Positions 53,299-63,764 are shown, numbered from the stretch's first letter. The stretch: 64,000 bases of DNA from Neurospora intermedia (GCA_037102815.1 BTPP01000001.1:3249001-3313000), one strand, 5' to 3'. Numbers and translations: made by a program. Notes: generated by a model not told the origin, from the letters alone.

Positions 53299-54525
53299 TC
53301 ATGTCTTCGCATCAAACCACGGTGAATTTTGTCTCATGATCTCCTTCTCGTAGTGAAGTTGATGCGGATCGACGATAATCGCAGCTCTTCCCTGGAGCTT
53401 GCCGCTTGAAACCACCTTTTCCAACTCCTCGACCTGATCTAACCCATACAACGGAGTCATCTTCACCTTGACTCCATGTTCGGCGACAAAGTGCAAAAGT
53501 TCCTCGCTCTCCTCCGCTGAGCACTGCAAGCTTCCCTTGATTCTTACGTCCCTCAATATCAGCTCCATGAACGGAATTTTTACCTCCAGAGGCTGAGCAA
53601 CCTGTACCATCAACCCATGCATCTTCGTAATTGCACACCCCAGTCCAGCCGCATTGTCCGCGTCAGACAGATTGATAGTAGCATCGACACCTCCCGTAGC
53701 AAACAACCCGTTATGGTCAACCTTCTTCCCATCATCCCCAAGCACCGCCTTACCCACCTCTTCAACAGCCTCATCCTTCCCCTTCCTCGCATCGACAACC
53801 ACATCAGCCCCCATCTCTCTCGTCAACTCTAGACCCTCATCCCTCGCCTCGATGCCAACCACCTTCAACCCCATCTTCGTTGCAAATTGCACCGCCAAGT
53901 GTCCCAACCCTCCTCCCGACCCGACAATGCCCAACCACTGCCCCGGCTGCAAGCCCGTCTCCTTAACCGCCCTCCACGCCGTCCTACCCGCACACCCCAG
54001 TGGCGCCGCCGCCAACAACGAGACTCCCTCCGGGATGACCGTGCTCGTTCGGCTGTCCACAACGGCGTACTCGGCAAACACCCCATCGACTTGGATCCCG
54101 ATGTGCCCATCGATATGTGCACAATAATGCCTGTGATGCCCCCCTCTTTTCTCCCCCTCGATACCTGTAGTGCCAGTTGCCGTGCAATCCCCACAAGCCC
54201 CACAAAGACCGAGCGGAATACCACACATGACGCGGTCCCCCGATTTGAACGAGCCATCAGCAGCGACGGAGGAGCCGACGGCTACCACGGTGCCCGATCC
54301 TTCGTGAGAACCGGTCAAAGGGAGTGAGATACTGGGCACGGCGCCCAGGCGAATAATGGTGTCTGTGTGGCAGTGGGAGGCGACGGCAACTTTAACTAGG
54401 AGGTCATGAGGGCGGAGAGTGGAGGGGGAGGGAACGGGGATCGTGGTTAGACTGTAGGGAGCGCCGAAGGAGGTGATGCGGAGGGCTTGCATGGTGGCAG
54501 GGAGGGAGGGGGCTGATTCAGTCAT
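53299..54525 (-). CDS. Zinc-dependent alcohol dehydrogenase (MDR family)
   Basis: Single exon, 408 aa. Catalytic-zinc residues are in SHCHTD (C52) and GSHEGSGTVVAVG (H74, E75); a structural-zinc lobe has CGIPLGLCGACGDC and a later YC. The nucleotide-binding loop is GIVGSGGGLGHLAVQFA. About 20 extra residues (TGTTGIEGEKRGGHHRH) interrupt the structural-zinc lobe relative to yeast Adh1-type enzymes. It probably oxidises or reduces a small alcohol/aldehyde with NAD(P); substrate unknown. No targeting peptide. Confidence 0.92.
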   Translation of the reverse strand: MTESAPSLPATMQALRITSFGAPYSLTTIPVPSPSTLRPHDLLVKVAVASHCHTDTIIRLGAVPSISLPLTGSHEGSGTVVAVGSSVAADGSFKSGDRVMCGIPLGLCGACGDCTATGTTGIEGEKRGGHHRHYCAHIDGHIGIQVDGVFAEYAVVDSRTSTVIPEGVSLLAAAPLGCAGRTAWRAVKETGLQPGQWLGIVGSGGGLGHLAVQFATKMGLKVVGIEARDEGLELTREMGADVVVDARKGKDEAVEEVGKAVLGDDGKKVDHNGLFATGGVDATINLSDADNAAGLGCAITKMHGLMVQVAQPLEVKIPFMELILRDVRIKGSLQCSAEESEELLHFVAEHGVKVKMTPLYGLDQVEELEKVVSSGKLQGRAAIIVDPHQLHYEKEIMRQNSPWFDAKT

Positions 54526-55910
54526 GGTGGGTTTGGGTACAGTAGTGAAAACAAAAATATGTTTTGTTTGATGGTTGAAAGGATGAGGAGTCTTATTTTT
54601 GGCAAAAGTGTCTAGAAGGAGTTAGTATGTAAAAGGTGGGGGAGGTTTGAGATAAGTGCCTAATCCTGTGTACAGTCCAGTACTGGTTTGTTTGTTAGCT
54701 CGAGACCTTGCGTCAACTTTCCTATGCGTTTTCACTAGCTAACTGATGCGTGATCTTACCTTGGAAACGCTATTTCTAATATTCAACATGTCATATCAAT
54801 TCTTGTTAATGCCTTTATAATTCGTACTCAGCCATTTTGACTTGTCCCTCTAACGTCTGGGATTGTTCGGGATTGATTTCGTCCAATGGAGACAGAGTAT
54901 AGTATGTAAATGTGCCTGGTGTACCGAGCTAACAAACAAACCAGCATCGGACTGTAATCCATGGCCCCGCTTGACACGTTGTCACTCGGTCGTTTCTCCG
55001 CAGTAGATGGCGTGATGAGTTGTGGTTGGTAGAAAATTGACCGAAGGGACCGTCATCAATTGACGACTACCTTTGGCCCAGATTCCTATAAAGATAACTG
55101 ATGTATCACAAGGACCTCAAGATTGGGTTGGTGCAGTTCCGCAGCCATGATGAGTGAGATGGCTGACCGCACTTTGCGGAACAAGCTGATTACCTAAAAC
55201 TTGGCCCTAATTTCATGAGCCAATACCGGGTTTCCAATCCAATCGCCAAATACGACCTTGTCTGAGACGCCATCCTTCCCACACGTGGAATTCAAGACAG
55301 ACATGGACAGAAGTGACGGGACATTTTGGGAATGTTTCAGGTGAGCTATCTTTGTTCAGCGTTCCTTTGTCTCAGCTCTTACCGCAAAGTGATTGCATGG
55401 AAGAGCTCAAGAGACCCCAGAGGTCTTATGTTAGAACAAAGAGGGTACAGTAGCACGGCTCTCCATGGGGCTCAACTGTGTCCACCAGGAATTTCTCGCT
55501 TGTCAGCATGGAGATGAACGACAAAGTCCTGCTCCATGCATAGCTTTACATTTAAACCACCACGAGATACGAGCTGACCATTTCGAACTCCTACAGAAGA
55601 CGTTCGAACGATTCTTTTCTTCAATAGCATCTTCCATCACTTCTTTTTCCGATCCTTCTGTTCAACAAATTGCAGCAACTTGCCGGTCAAGTTCGCAAGC
55701 TTTTTTCAACAATTCTACGCTATTGTAATACCTTTCAATACCAAATCTTTTGCCGACCGATTACTCCACGATCGCTTCCCCCCGGCCCCCAAAGACAAAT
55801 AAACCATCTTCAGCAATCGCCGCACACCTCCAGATCTCTCTCCTGCTCGCACCTCATCCGATTGTTCCCACCACAAACTATCAAGCCACGACAACAAAAC
55901 TCCCCCAAAA
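54526..55910. other. Intergenic region carrying a MITE copy
   Basis: Upstream of the dehydrogenase. Apart from the MITE at 54671-54956, it holds a C/A-rich leader (~55790-55910) for the next gene. No other gene seen. Confidence 0.55.
54671..54956. mobile_element. MITE-like element, copy 1
   Basis: A 286-bp AT-rich, non-coding element bounded by 32-bp terminal inverted repeats (54671-54702 and 54925-54956) that match at 29 positions; all three differences are transitions. The TIR core is GGTTTGTTTGTTAGCTCG. Outer ends are TACAGTCC and GGACTGTA, so TA may be the duplicated target, as in Tc1/mariner-type elements. No transposase. A related copy lies at 61307-61555. Confidence 0.8.
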
Positions 55911-56380
55911 ATGAAACTCAAACGCAAAGCCGACAGAGTCAGCACTTCTTCCGATTCCGACTCCTCCTCCCCGCCTCTTATAGTACCTCGCCTGCAATTC
56001 CCCAGCAGCTCAACAACAGAGACATGCACTTCTTCACCACCCAAGAAGATCAAGATTATAATCAGGCCGAAAGAAGAGGAGGAGGTGAAAGAATTGCCTT
56101 CTTTTCAGGAACAACATCGCGTCCAGGTCCAGCCCAACTTTTCGAAAGTGGATTGGACTGGACCCTGCCAGGGCAACAGCACTAGGGATATGGGGTTGGG
56201 GGGATGCTGCAGGATGGGTTCCTTGGAGATATCACCGAGGAGTTTGACTTTTTGCCAGACTGGCTGAAGTTTGGAGGGGGAGTGAGGGGGATGTGTGTGT
56301 TCTTGCGGTGTGGCGCGGTATTCTTCAGGATTGGATACCGAAAAATGAGAGAAGGTGACCGCCAATTGCGGGTTGCATAA
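55911..56380 (+). CDS. Small hypothetical protein (spliced model)
   Basis: ATG at 55911 follows a C/A-rich leader. A 59-nt intron (56127-56185, GTCCAG...CACTAG) would join MKLKRKADRVSTSSDSDSS...PPKKIKIIIRPKEEEE to DGFLGDITEEFDFLPDWLKFGGG and GMCVFLRCGAVFFRIGYRKMREGD, giving 136 aa. The second exon looks more protein-like than the unspliced frame, which would end at 56267 with 118 aa. The N terminus is basic and Ser-rich, perhaps nuclear. No family recognised; the weak donor keeps confidence modest. Confidence 0.45.
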
Positions 56381-56705
56381 TAATGAAATTTGGCTGGCAG
56401 GCTGAGGAGAGAAGAAACTGGAAGAGAGGTAATAGGAAAGGAAAGGGCGAAGAAGCAAATGATCAACACGGTGTACAAGCATCCGCCGTCTTGCTATAGA
56501 ACATGCAAAAAATGAATGGAACACCCCATGATAATTATCGTTTCCATATCCCCAACCATGCATATATCAATGTTACAGTTACCACCACCCTCTTTCGAAA
56601 ATTGCACAAGCAGTTAATCCAACACGCATCGAGAGATGCCACCGAGCAAGAAATGACGAGCCAAGAGACGAAGGACAGGGACAAAAAAGCAAAAGAAAAT
56701 CTTAT
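56381..56705. other. Short intergenic stretch
   Basis: 3' side of both the small hypothetical gene and the minus-strand tRNA. Nothing further seen. Confidence 0.5.
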
Positions 56706-56797
56706 TGACAAGAGTGGGATTCGAACCCACGCCCTTTCGGACTGCGATACTCAGAAGATCCTGAACACAGCGCCTTAGACCGCTCGGCCATCTTGCC
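56706..56797 (-). tRNA. tRNA-Leu (anticodon CAG) with 12-nt intron
   Basis: A 92-nt minus-strand gene. Acceptor GGCAAGA pairs with TCTTGTC (one G-U), discriminator A. D arm TGGCCGAGCGGTCTAAGGC is of leucine class II type. Anticodon stem CTGTG pairs with CGCAG; the loop TTCAGG...T holds CAG and a 12-nt intron (56759-56748) one base 3' of the anticodon. A variable arm and T arm GTGGG-TTCGAAT-CCCAC follow. Confidence 0.92.
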
Positions 56798-57204
56798 TTT
56801 GCTGTTATTGAAGATTCTATGTAAAAAGAGCCATTATATTGATTACTTAGTGGGATGTTAATAGCGATGTACTTTTGCGGCCTGGATTCAATTCTGAGAG
56901 ATGCTCTTTGTGCACATTGGCAACTTGGAAACCGGCAAGGCGACGTAGTTGGACAAGCCTTTGATAAATACGAGATTTTATATGGGCTGCCCAGTACGGC
57001 TTTCAGAGAACTCAAGGCTCGCCATTGCTAGCGGTTACTGCACACTACCCACCTGGTGTGTACCGTTTCAATATCTTGCCGGATCTAACAGTCCAGTCTT
57101 ATCTTCTCATATATTCCGTTCGATTTGACACTGGGTGCTAGGAGAGGCCAACCACGACGGGAGGTGCATGGGTTCCTGTGGCCTCTGTTCAAGTTCAATA
57201 TGAA
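56798..57204. other. Intergenic, no gene seen
   Basis: Upstream flank of the tRNA-Leu gene and leftward flank of the S9 peptidase relic. Earlier parts of the relic may extend into it but cannot be traced by eye. Confidence 0.45.
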
Positions 57205-57737
57205 GGAGTAAATGAAACCTCCTCCCACTGATCATCTCACCCCACGGCGGGCCAACGGCATAACCCACCAGGGTTCATCATGAGGACGCAGTATTTCACA
57301 AACCGAGGGTATGCGCGTTGTGCTTCTCCAACTATACCGACCCGTCTACGCATGGGACGGGGACTGCGAGGCGCTACATGGAGAGTTCGGTATAGTTGAT
57401 CGTGAACGATGTGATTCAGATGGTTCGATATCTCGCGAGGTGGAACGGATTGATTGTTCTCGCGTCGGGGTCGAAGGCGCGAGCTTCGGCGGCTACTGTG
57501 GTTTTACAATGCTTGACTCGATGTCCGGACGTGTTTGCCGGAGGAATCAACATCTGTGGCGTCAGCGACATTGCTCAGAGCGAGGATATCAGACAGGAAA
57601 CCATAAGAAACAGTGATGTTAAGATGGTCGTCCCCAACGGCGAAGGACAAATGTTCAGGCACGGTGATAATGTGAAGACCAAGCTCCCGGAGGGCGAGAA
57701 ATGGTGGAGGAAAACGTTGCTGGGGATTGAAAGCTGA
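57205..57737 (+). pseudogene. S9 (prolyl-oligopeptidase-type) peptidase pseudogene
   Basis: Segments of the C-terminal alpha/beta-hydrolase domain occur in order but in alternating frames: EALHGEFGIVDR, DVIQMVRYLAR, VERIDCSRVGVEGASFGGY, TRCPDVFAGGINICGVSDI, and finally VKMVVPNGEGQMFRHGDNVKTKLPEGEKWWRKTLL. At least three frame changes separate them, and about 100 residues between the last two blocks, which would hold the catalytic Asp, are missing. The nucleophile motif GASFGG survives, while the expected GEGH near the end reads GEGQ, losing the His. The family cleaves short peptides or acyl-amino acids. This is a 3' fragment of a dead host gene. Confidence 0.78.
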
Positions 57738-59518
57738 AGGAAATCGCGACTCGGAGAGAGATGGACGGGCTGTCTGAAGCTTCGCACAGAGCCAGGGTTA
57801 TTGTTAGTGCACATAGTATAGCGCGTTTTGGCTCGTTAGCTAAGGTCTTGAAGAATGAGGTTTTGTAAAATTTGAGCATCGTTGTCTGCAAAAAGGGATG
57901 CTATTCCTAGTTCCCAGGTGAGCCAAATGTCCTGTCTATAGCTTTCTGTTACATATCGCCCTTTTTTTGGTCAAATCCCTCAAGTCATGATCTTCTGCGT
58001 TAGCAGTGTTTTCATCAAGAGTACTTACTCCGCATCTGAACCCTGTGATCACCAGTGCAGTGGGCTTCGACTGTGGGGCAAGTGCATGTGGGAATTCACA
58101 GAACCTGAACCCCAACGGTGATAATGTCTTCTGTCCGCCAACATGGAACCATTTCAGTCTATTCCCGTACTTTGAAGAAACCATGACAGTAAGTAAGTAT
58201 ATGGTCGCAATGAGGAGCAGGTACTTTGACTTGATATTAGCAATAACTTGGATTTGTTCATCTCCACAGCTTCGTTTTCTGGACAACACCACCGGCTACA
58301 TTCGGCACAGCCCCGGGCATGCAGCATCACATTCTTCATTTGCAACAGCGTTGAAAATCCATTTTTGACCATCCTTGCTCTTCCACGACAAATTAACCGA
58401 GACTCTACAGCATCGTACCAGCGACATATTGATAAGACACTTGCGAGTTTGTAGGACTGTACACACCTTTTGGGGATTACGGATGACCATAAGAACGAAT
58501 GAAGGGAATGAAAGTAAGAAGAAGAATAGATAGCATCTCGGTGGTTACAGCGATATCAGGTATAGTTTTGAAAGTTGGGTTCCGCTGCAGTCCATGTTAT
58601 TTTGTCCTGGACGAGCTTGGCTAGGTCCCCAACCCATGGCAAGGTCAAGGTAAGCTTTCTTCACTGAAGGATCCACTCTCCAGCAACTTAACCCCAGACA
58701 AACTTACCCAGATCCCCCACGGGGAACTTTGGACGATCCTCCAAATCCTCTGCTTGCTTCCATTTCAGGCAATATGCAGGGTCCGCTTTCACACCGGACA
58801 CAAAACCCCAACACGGCATCCCGACGACGGCGATGAGGTCTTAAGCGGTTTAGTTGCAGTCACTGACTGTGGGGTAAGGCTGTTGGACTCCCAAGAAAGG
58901 TTGTCCAGCCGTCGATCTGTCAGACCTGTCACGGTACTGCACGGCTACCACAGGACATGCGCACCATTCAGGATGAGGACCGGTTTCGAGGGTGATGTCG
59001 TCATTGGTCTCACTGCTCCGTCCCCCAGATCCAACTGCTCTCCACGCATTCGCCGAGCCCGTCGAACCCCATGAGACTCCAAGCTGGCCAAAAGCACCTC
59101 GCTCATCGGGCAAAGAGGGTCCGGGGAAGTGAGGGGCCGCGTTCTGCACAGTGGACGAACTGAAGAGACAAATCTTGGCTTCCTTTTCCGGTGTCGAAGT
59201 TACCACTGTGGTGAAGAACTGGAAACCAAAGACGAGAGAGGCTGGTCAAAGACCTTGTTTACCATCCATGTTACCCTGTCACGCTCGTCTCCTCGTGCCA
59301 TGCTGCCATGAAGTCCCGAGCGGAAATGTGTTCCTGCTTCTTGATTACTTTTGGATATTACCAAAGATGATCTGCTCAAGTCAGGAAAGTGATCAACGAC
59401 GTGCTGCCTCTATATATGATCTCGGCATGCCCTTCTACACAGTTATGCTTCTGATGGTTCTGTTGTGGTCTCACATACCTCTCGAAATCGAACAAGCTTT
59501 ACATCGAGCAGTGTCGCC
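57738..59518. other. Long intergenic region, promoter of the sugar transporter
   Basis: 1.8 kb. ORFs of 100-120 codons (for example 58006-58368) lack start context or family features. No RNA gene seen. Confidence 0.45.
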
Positions 59519-61306
59519 ATGAAGCAATTTCTGGGGCTAAGAGGCCAGCCCCTCAACCTGGCCGTAGGCGCAATTGCCGGATGTGATTTTCTTCTCTTCG
59601 GATACGGTATGTGATGAAGAAACATTGATGAGTCAAATATGGCCAAAAGACCATTTTTCTAATCATCAGTGACAACAGATCAAGGTGTTATGGGCGGAAT
59701 CCTGACTCTCCCCGAGTTCCTCGGTTACTTTGAACAGATCAATCCAGAGGCACCGGGCCTCACACCACACGAATCTGCTATGCGATCTACTTACCAAGGC
59801 ATCTCCGTCGCTTCCTACAACTTGGGATGTTTCATCGGCGCCATCATCACTATCTTCATAGGCAATCCCTTGGGCCGTAAGAAAATTATTCTAATCGGAA
59901 CTTCTATTATGATTGTCGGTGCCATTCTTCAGGCCAGCGCTACTACGTTAGGCCATTTCATCATTGGGCGTATCATTACCGGCATTGGCAACGGAGGAAA
60001 CACATCTACTGTGCGTCATAACTCTACCTTTAGGTAAACTTTCAGGTCAAGCTCTAACCAGTCGTAGGTCCCTACTTGGCAATCCGAGACCTCGAAAGCA
60101 CACAAGCGAGGCAAGATGGTCATGATCGAAGGATCTCTCGTCACCGCCGGCATCATGTTGAGTTACTGGATTGATCTCGGTTTGAGTTTTGCCCCTGGCT
60201 CAGTTGCTTGGCGCTTCCCTCCCTTTCAGATCGTCTTCTGCATCCTCATCCTCATCTTCATTCCCTTCCTACCCGAATCACCTCGCTGGTTGGTTTACAA
60301 GGGCCGCGACGCGGAAGCCAAAGAAATCCTGGCCGCCCTCAACGACGTGGAACTTGACGATCCCATTGTCGACACCGAGTTCCATATCATCCACGATACG
60401 GTTGTCGAGATGTCCAAAGGCAGCTTTAAGGACCTCTTCACCATGGACAAGGACCGCAACTTCCACCGCACTCTGCTGGCATACCTCAACCAGGTTTTCC
60501 AGCAGATCTCAGGTATAAACCTCATCACCTACTATGCCGCCGTCATCTACAGCGGACTTGGCATGTCCGACTTCCTGGCTCGTCTCCTCGCCGCCCTCAA
60601 CGGCACCGAGTACTTCATTGCCTCGTGGCCAGCCGTCTTCCTTGTCGAGCGCGTTGGCCGCCGTAAGCTCATGTTATTTGGTGCCATCGGCCAAGCGGCC
60701 ACCATGGCCATCCTGGCAGGCGTCAATTCCAGGCCGGACGACAAGCCGTACCAGATTGCGGGAATCGTCTTCCTGTTCGTCTTCAACACGGTTTTTGCGG
60801 TCGGCTGGCTCGGCATGTCCTGGCTCTACCCAGCCGAGATCGTGCCGCTCCGCATCCGCGCCCCGGCTAACGCGCTATCCACGTCGGCGAACTGGATCTT
60901 CAACTTTATGGTTGTCATGATCACTCCGGTCGCGTTCAACAAAATCAAGTACCAGACGTACATCATCTTCGCCGTCATCAACGCCTTCATTGTGCCCGTC
61001 GTCTATTTCTTCTATCCGGAAACGGCGTGCCGGTCACTAGAGGAAATGGATATGATCTTCCACAAGGTTGATGGGTGGAAGGGATACTTCACTGTAGTGC
61101 ACCAGGCCAAGGTTGAGCCCAAATGGTACGACAAGGATGGCAAACGCATTGGCGGGGCTGACTTTGAGAAGACTGCTGGGTACCAGAGCCACTCGATACC
61201 GGAGTTGTCTGGATCTGAAAAGCCGACGAAGGCGCATGTTGAGTCGCCTAGGGCGGATGATGTGATCAATTCGTCGAGCAGTGATGGAGGTAATCGGGAG
61301 TCGTAG
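59519..61306 (+). CDS. MFS sugar transporter
   Basis: Three exons (59519-59606, 59679-60010, 60068-61306) give 552 aa with about twelve membrane segments. Sugar-porter signatures: FLLFGYDQGVMGGIL (helix 1), GNPLGRKK, GRIITGIGNGGNTSTVPTWQSE, PESPRWL, QQISGINLITYYA (helix 7), VERVGRRK, and PETACRSLEEMD at the end of helix 12. The DQG and QQISGIN motifs are those of hexose/pentose proton symporters and facilitators in fungi. The C-terminal tail is Ser-rich and cytosolic. The stop codon at 61304-61306 directly abuts a MITE, whose sequence must form the start of the 3' UTR. Substrate unknown. Confidence 0.94.
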
Positions 61307-61555
61307 TACAATCTAGCGCTGCCTTGTTTGTTAGCTTCCACTTGGTACCAACTCCTAGTCTATTGGACGGGATGTCTTGCCAATCGTCCTAAACCTTTTG
61401 AGGACTAACCAGATGGCTAGGTACAAATCTGAAAGGCATTCTTGACATCCAACACGGTGCGTTTTAATTTGTAAAAGCCATATCCACAGCATCATTACGC
61501 TTATGGAAGTTGACCTGAGGTGTCGAGCTAACAAGCAAACCAGTATTGGACTGTA
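61307..61555. mobile_element. MITE-like element, copy 2
   Basis: A 249-bp element with a degenerate left TIR (61307-61336) and a well-kept right TIR (61524-61555). Reversed, its right ~55 bp also match the left end of copy 1 beyond the TIR (GTCAACTT...GCGT), so the two are one family in opposite orientation. It starts at the base after the transporter stop codon. Confidence 0.75.
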
Positions 61556-62144
61556 CACGTAGATGTTGGCGAGGATGTGAAAAAAAGAAGCACCAAGTAC
61601 GAGTTCCGGATAAGTATCTTTGTCTTCTTCTTTTACCACAAGATGTTTCTCGGTGATTATTACAGACTTCGAATATTTTTTCGACAATGTAACCCTGTTT
61701 ATGTTCGACCCCCTTCTCCAGGATTGGTGGATGGTGTGCTTGTATCATGTCTGAGAGGCAGGGGCTGAACGACAATTTGATGTCCAGTACCGTTTCCCAG
61801 AGCACTTGCGTCGTCGGCAATTGCTTGTGGATTGATGGCTTCCGGTTACCAATCCAGGAACAGTAGGCAGCGAAGGCCCTCTCGACGAATGTCGCTTCCC
61901 AAGTTGCTTGCAGCTCCGGATACTCTTCATCCTCGTTAAACTCGGAGTCTTGATCTTCGTGGCAGTCGGAGTCTTCATCTTCGGACTCTTCATCTTGGTT
62001 GAATTCGGAGTCTTCGCTCTGTTCGTAGCCGAGTGCGTCGATGTCTTGGTCGTCCTCGAGTTTGTTGATGTGTTGGTTGTCGTTGGGCCCGCCGACTGCT
62101 GTGGCAGCCGCGGTAGCTGCCGTCCTCGCTCTGGTCTGAACCAT
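61464..62144 (-). CDS. Hypothetical acidic protein, C terminus running into the MITE
   Basis: An ATG-initiated frame of 226 codons: MVQTRARTAATAAATAVGG, then an Asp/Glu-rich stretch (~residues 30-75), then a Trp/Tyr-containing middle (LQATWEATFVERAFAAYCSWIGNRK). The last ~30 residues (SNTGLLVSSTPQVNFHKR...) are encoded by the MITE's right end, so the original 3' end is lost, spliced out, or the ORF is not a gene. No family recognised. An intron near 61640 could change the tail. It may belong to an old mobile element, given the neighbouring fossil. Confidence 0.35.
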   Translation of the reverse strand: MVQTRARTAATAAATAVGGPNDNQHINKLEDDQDIDALGYEQSEDSEFNQDEESEDEDSDCHEDQDSEFNEDEEYPELQATWEATFVERAFAAYCSWIGNRKPSIHKQLPTTQVLWETVLDIKLSFSPCLSDMIQAHHPPILEKGVEHKQGYIVEKIFEVCNNHRETSCGKRRRQRYLSGTRTWCFFFSHPRQHLRVQSNTGLLVSSTPQVNFHKRNDAVDMAFTN

Positions 62145-62220
62145 CGTGGCTCTGTCTCTAGATGGGGACGACTACCAAGAGAAGAGAAACAAAAACAGAG
62201 AGGAACTAACAAGAAGGGTA

Positions 62221-62314
62221 AAAGATCCAGCAGCAGCAGCAGAGTTTTTCCCTCTTTCCCAAGGAAGGAACACTCTGCTGCTGCTGTTGGATCTTTCCCA
62301 AGGAAGGAACACTC
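62221..62314. repeat. Inverted and direct repeat cluster
   Basis: A 24-bp inverted repeat (62221-62244 with 62273-62296, one mismatch, 28-bp spacer) contains CAG/CTG triplets and could form a hairpin. Overlapping it, a 23-bp direct repeat (62253-62275 and 62292-62314; core CCCAAGGAAGGAACACTC) is perfect. It lies just upstream of the acidic-protein ORF. Confidence 0.8.
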
Positions 62315-62339
62315 GACAGGTGGGGCATTTTATGAGTTC

Positions 62340-63340
62340 TGACACGGAGTCAGTGAACGAGGTAAGCGGCCTTGGTGAGATGACCTTGGAGGATGCGGAA
62401 AGCTTCCTTTTCCCGCGTTGCTGGGGTAGACTTAGCCTTAGAGGTGTAGTTTTTTCGAACGGCTTTTGATTTCCCGACGGCTCCTCCTCCACAACGTGAC
62501 TGAGTGCCTTTGCTTCAATATCGACGTCTTTCTGTCTTCCAACGGCTTACTTTTCTGCTTGTAGAAGGGGACGAACCTTCTGAGAAATCCAGTTATTCCC
62601 AGATATATTTCCAGGTCGTCGAGGGTGGACGGCATTTTGAGCTTGGCTAGTGCTTCCACCTTGTCCTTGTTCGTCGTCGAGAGCCCGAGGCCATCGACGT
62701 AGAAACCCAAAAACCTAACGGAAGGGAACTAAGGAAGGACTTTTGGGGGTTAATGCCGAGGTTAACTGCTTGAAAGACAACTAAAACCTTGCGGACGTAC
62801 TCGACGTACTCTTCTACCGTCTTACTATAGATAATAACGTCGTCGATGTATATACGATAAAAATGCCGATACTTGCCCAAACGTTTATTGATAAGCTGTA
62901 GAGTCAAGCACAGGGAGTTCTTGAAGCCCATTAAGGCAACAAGACTAACCTCCAAACCTCGATGAGTAACCAAAACTATACGATTCTGGAACTTGAACTA
63001 CACTGGAAGCTGGTAGAAAAGCGTAGAGGCATCGAGGGCGGTAGAGAATATATAGCCGATAAAGCGCGTTGATAATTTCTTCCTAGTTGGGTAGAGGGTA
63101 GGCATTTGGGATCGTCATGCGATTGAGCGCTTTGAGGTCGACGACAACTCTGCCTTTCCTAACTCCATTAACTATCCTCCAAACCACTAAAACTGGACAG
63201 CCGAAAGGGGTAAGGTAGTTCATAAAAAATAGCTTGCCCTGCTCACGAAGCTTACCAAAAGTATCATCAACGACCTACTCTACTCCAAAACGCATCTGAC
63301 CTCGTCTAGGTACGCTTGTGATACTACTCACCCAGTCGAC
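62340..63340 (-). mobile_element. Ty3/gypsy LTR retrotransposon fossil (pol fragment)
   Basis: The minus strand shows recognisable reverse-transcriptase segments of a Ty3/gypsy-type pol, including the catalytic YIDD box and flanking conserved blocks, followed by a trace of the RNase H region. Only part of pol is visible; gag, protease, integrase and LTRs were not found in the window. It is broken, with several interruptions, and is an old inactive relic. Confidence 0.8.
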
Positions 63341-63764
63341 GAAACAAAGATCTCAAACCCAAGAAACCAAGGAAGGAAAGGAAGCCCGCTAAACAAGACC
63401 AAATCGAGGAATAGGGAAGGGAGGTTACTAAGATTCCCAAAACCAACATCGAAGTCAGGCTACTTACTCGCAGGGCATAATTTCATCCCATCTCGCGACT
63501 GCCGGCCGCCCAGCATTCTCGCGTTTTGCCCCTCCTCGTCGTAGAACTTCCCGCGAAACTCTTCTTCCTCGTTTCAACCAACTGCCTCCCCTCAACCAAC
63601 TTCCTCTCAACTAGCGTGTCCCCCACCATTACAAGCTTCGTTTCAAGAACTGTCCCTATCAACTCCTCGCCTCACTCATGAGGAGACACTCACCGGATTG
63701 GCAAATTAAGCTCTACTCCTCCCTTCGCGACGCGCGCTCACGTCTTCCTCAACACGAACTCACC
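63341..63764. other. Pyrimidine-rich leader or promoter region
   Basis: A C/T-rich stretch (~63480-63764) directly upstream of the partial plus-strand ORF looks like a fungal promoter and leader. The element fossil fades out on its left. Confidence 0.45.

Noticed and set aside
45712-54525. Secondary-metabolite cluster (transcription factor, FAD oxidase, dehydrogenase)
   Set aside because: No polyketide, peptide or terpene synthase nearby, and the genes are spread over large gaps.
58006-58368. 120-codon plus-strand ORF
   Set aside because: Random-looking composition with no motif, splice or start support.
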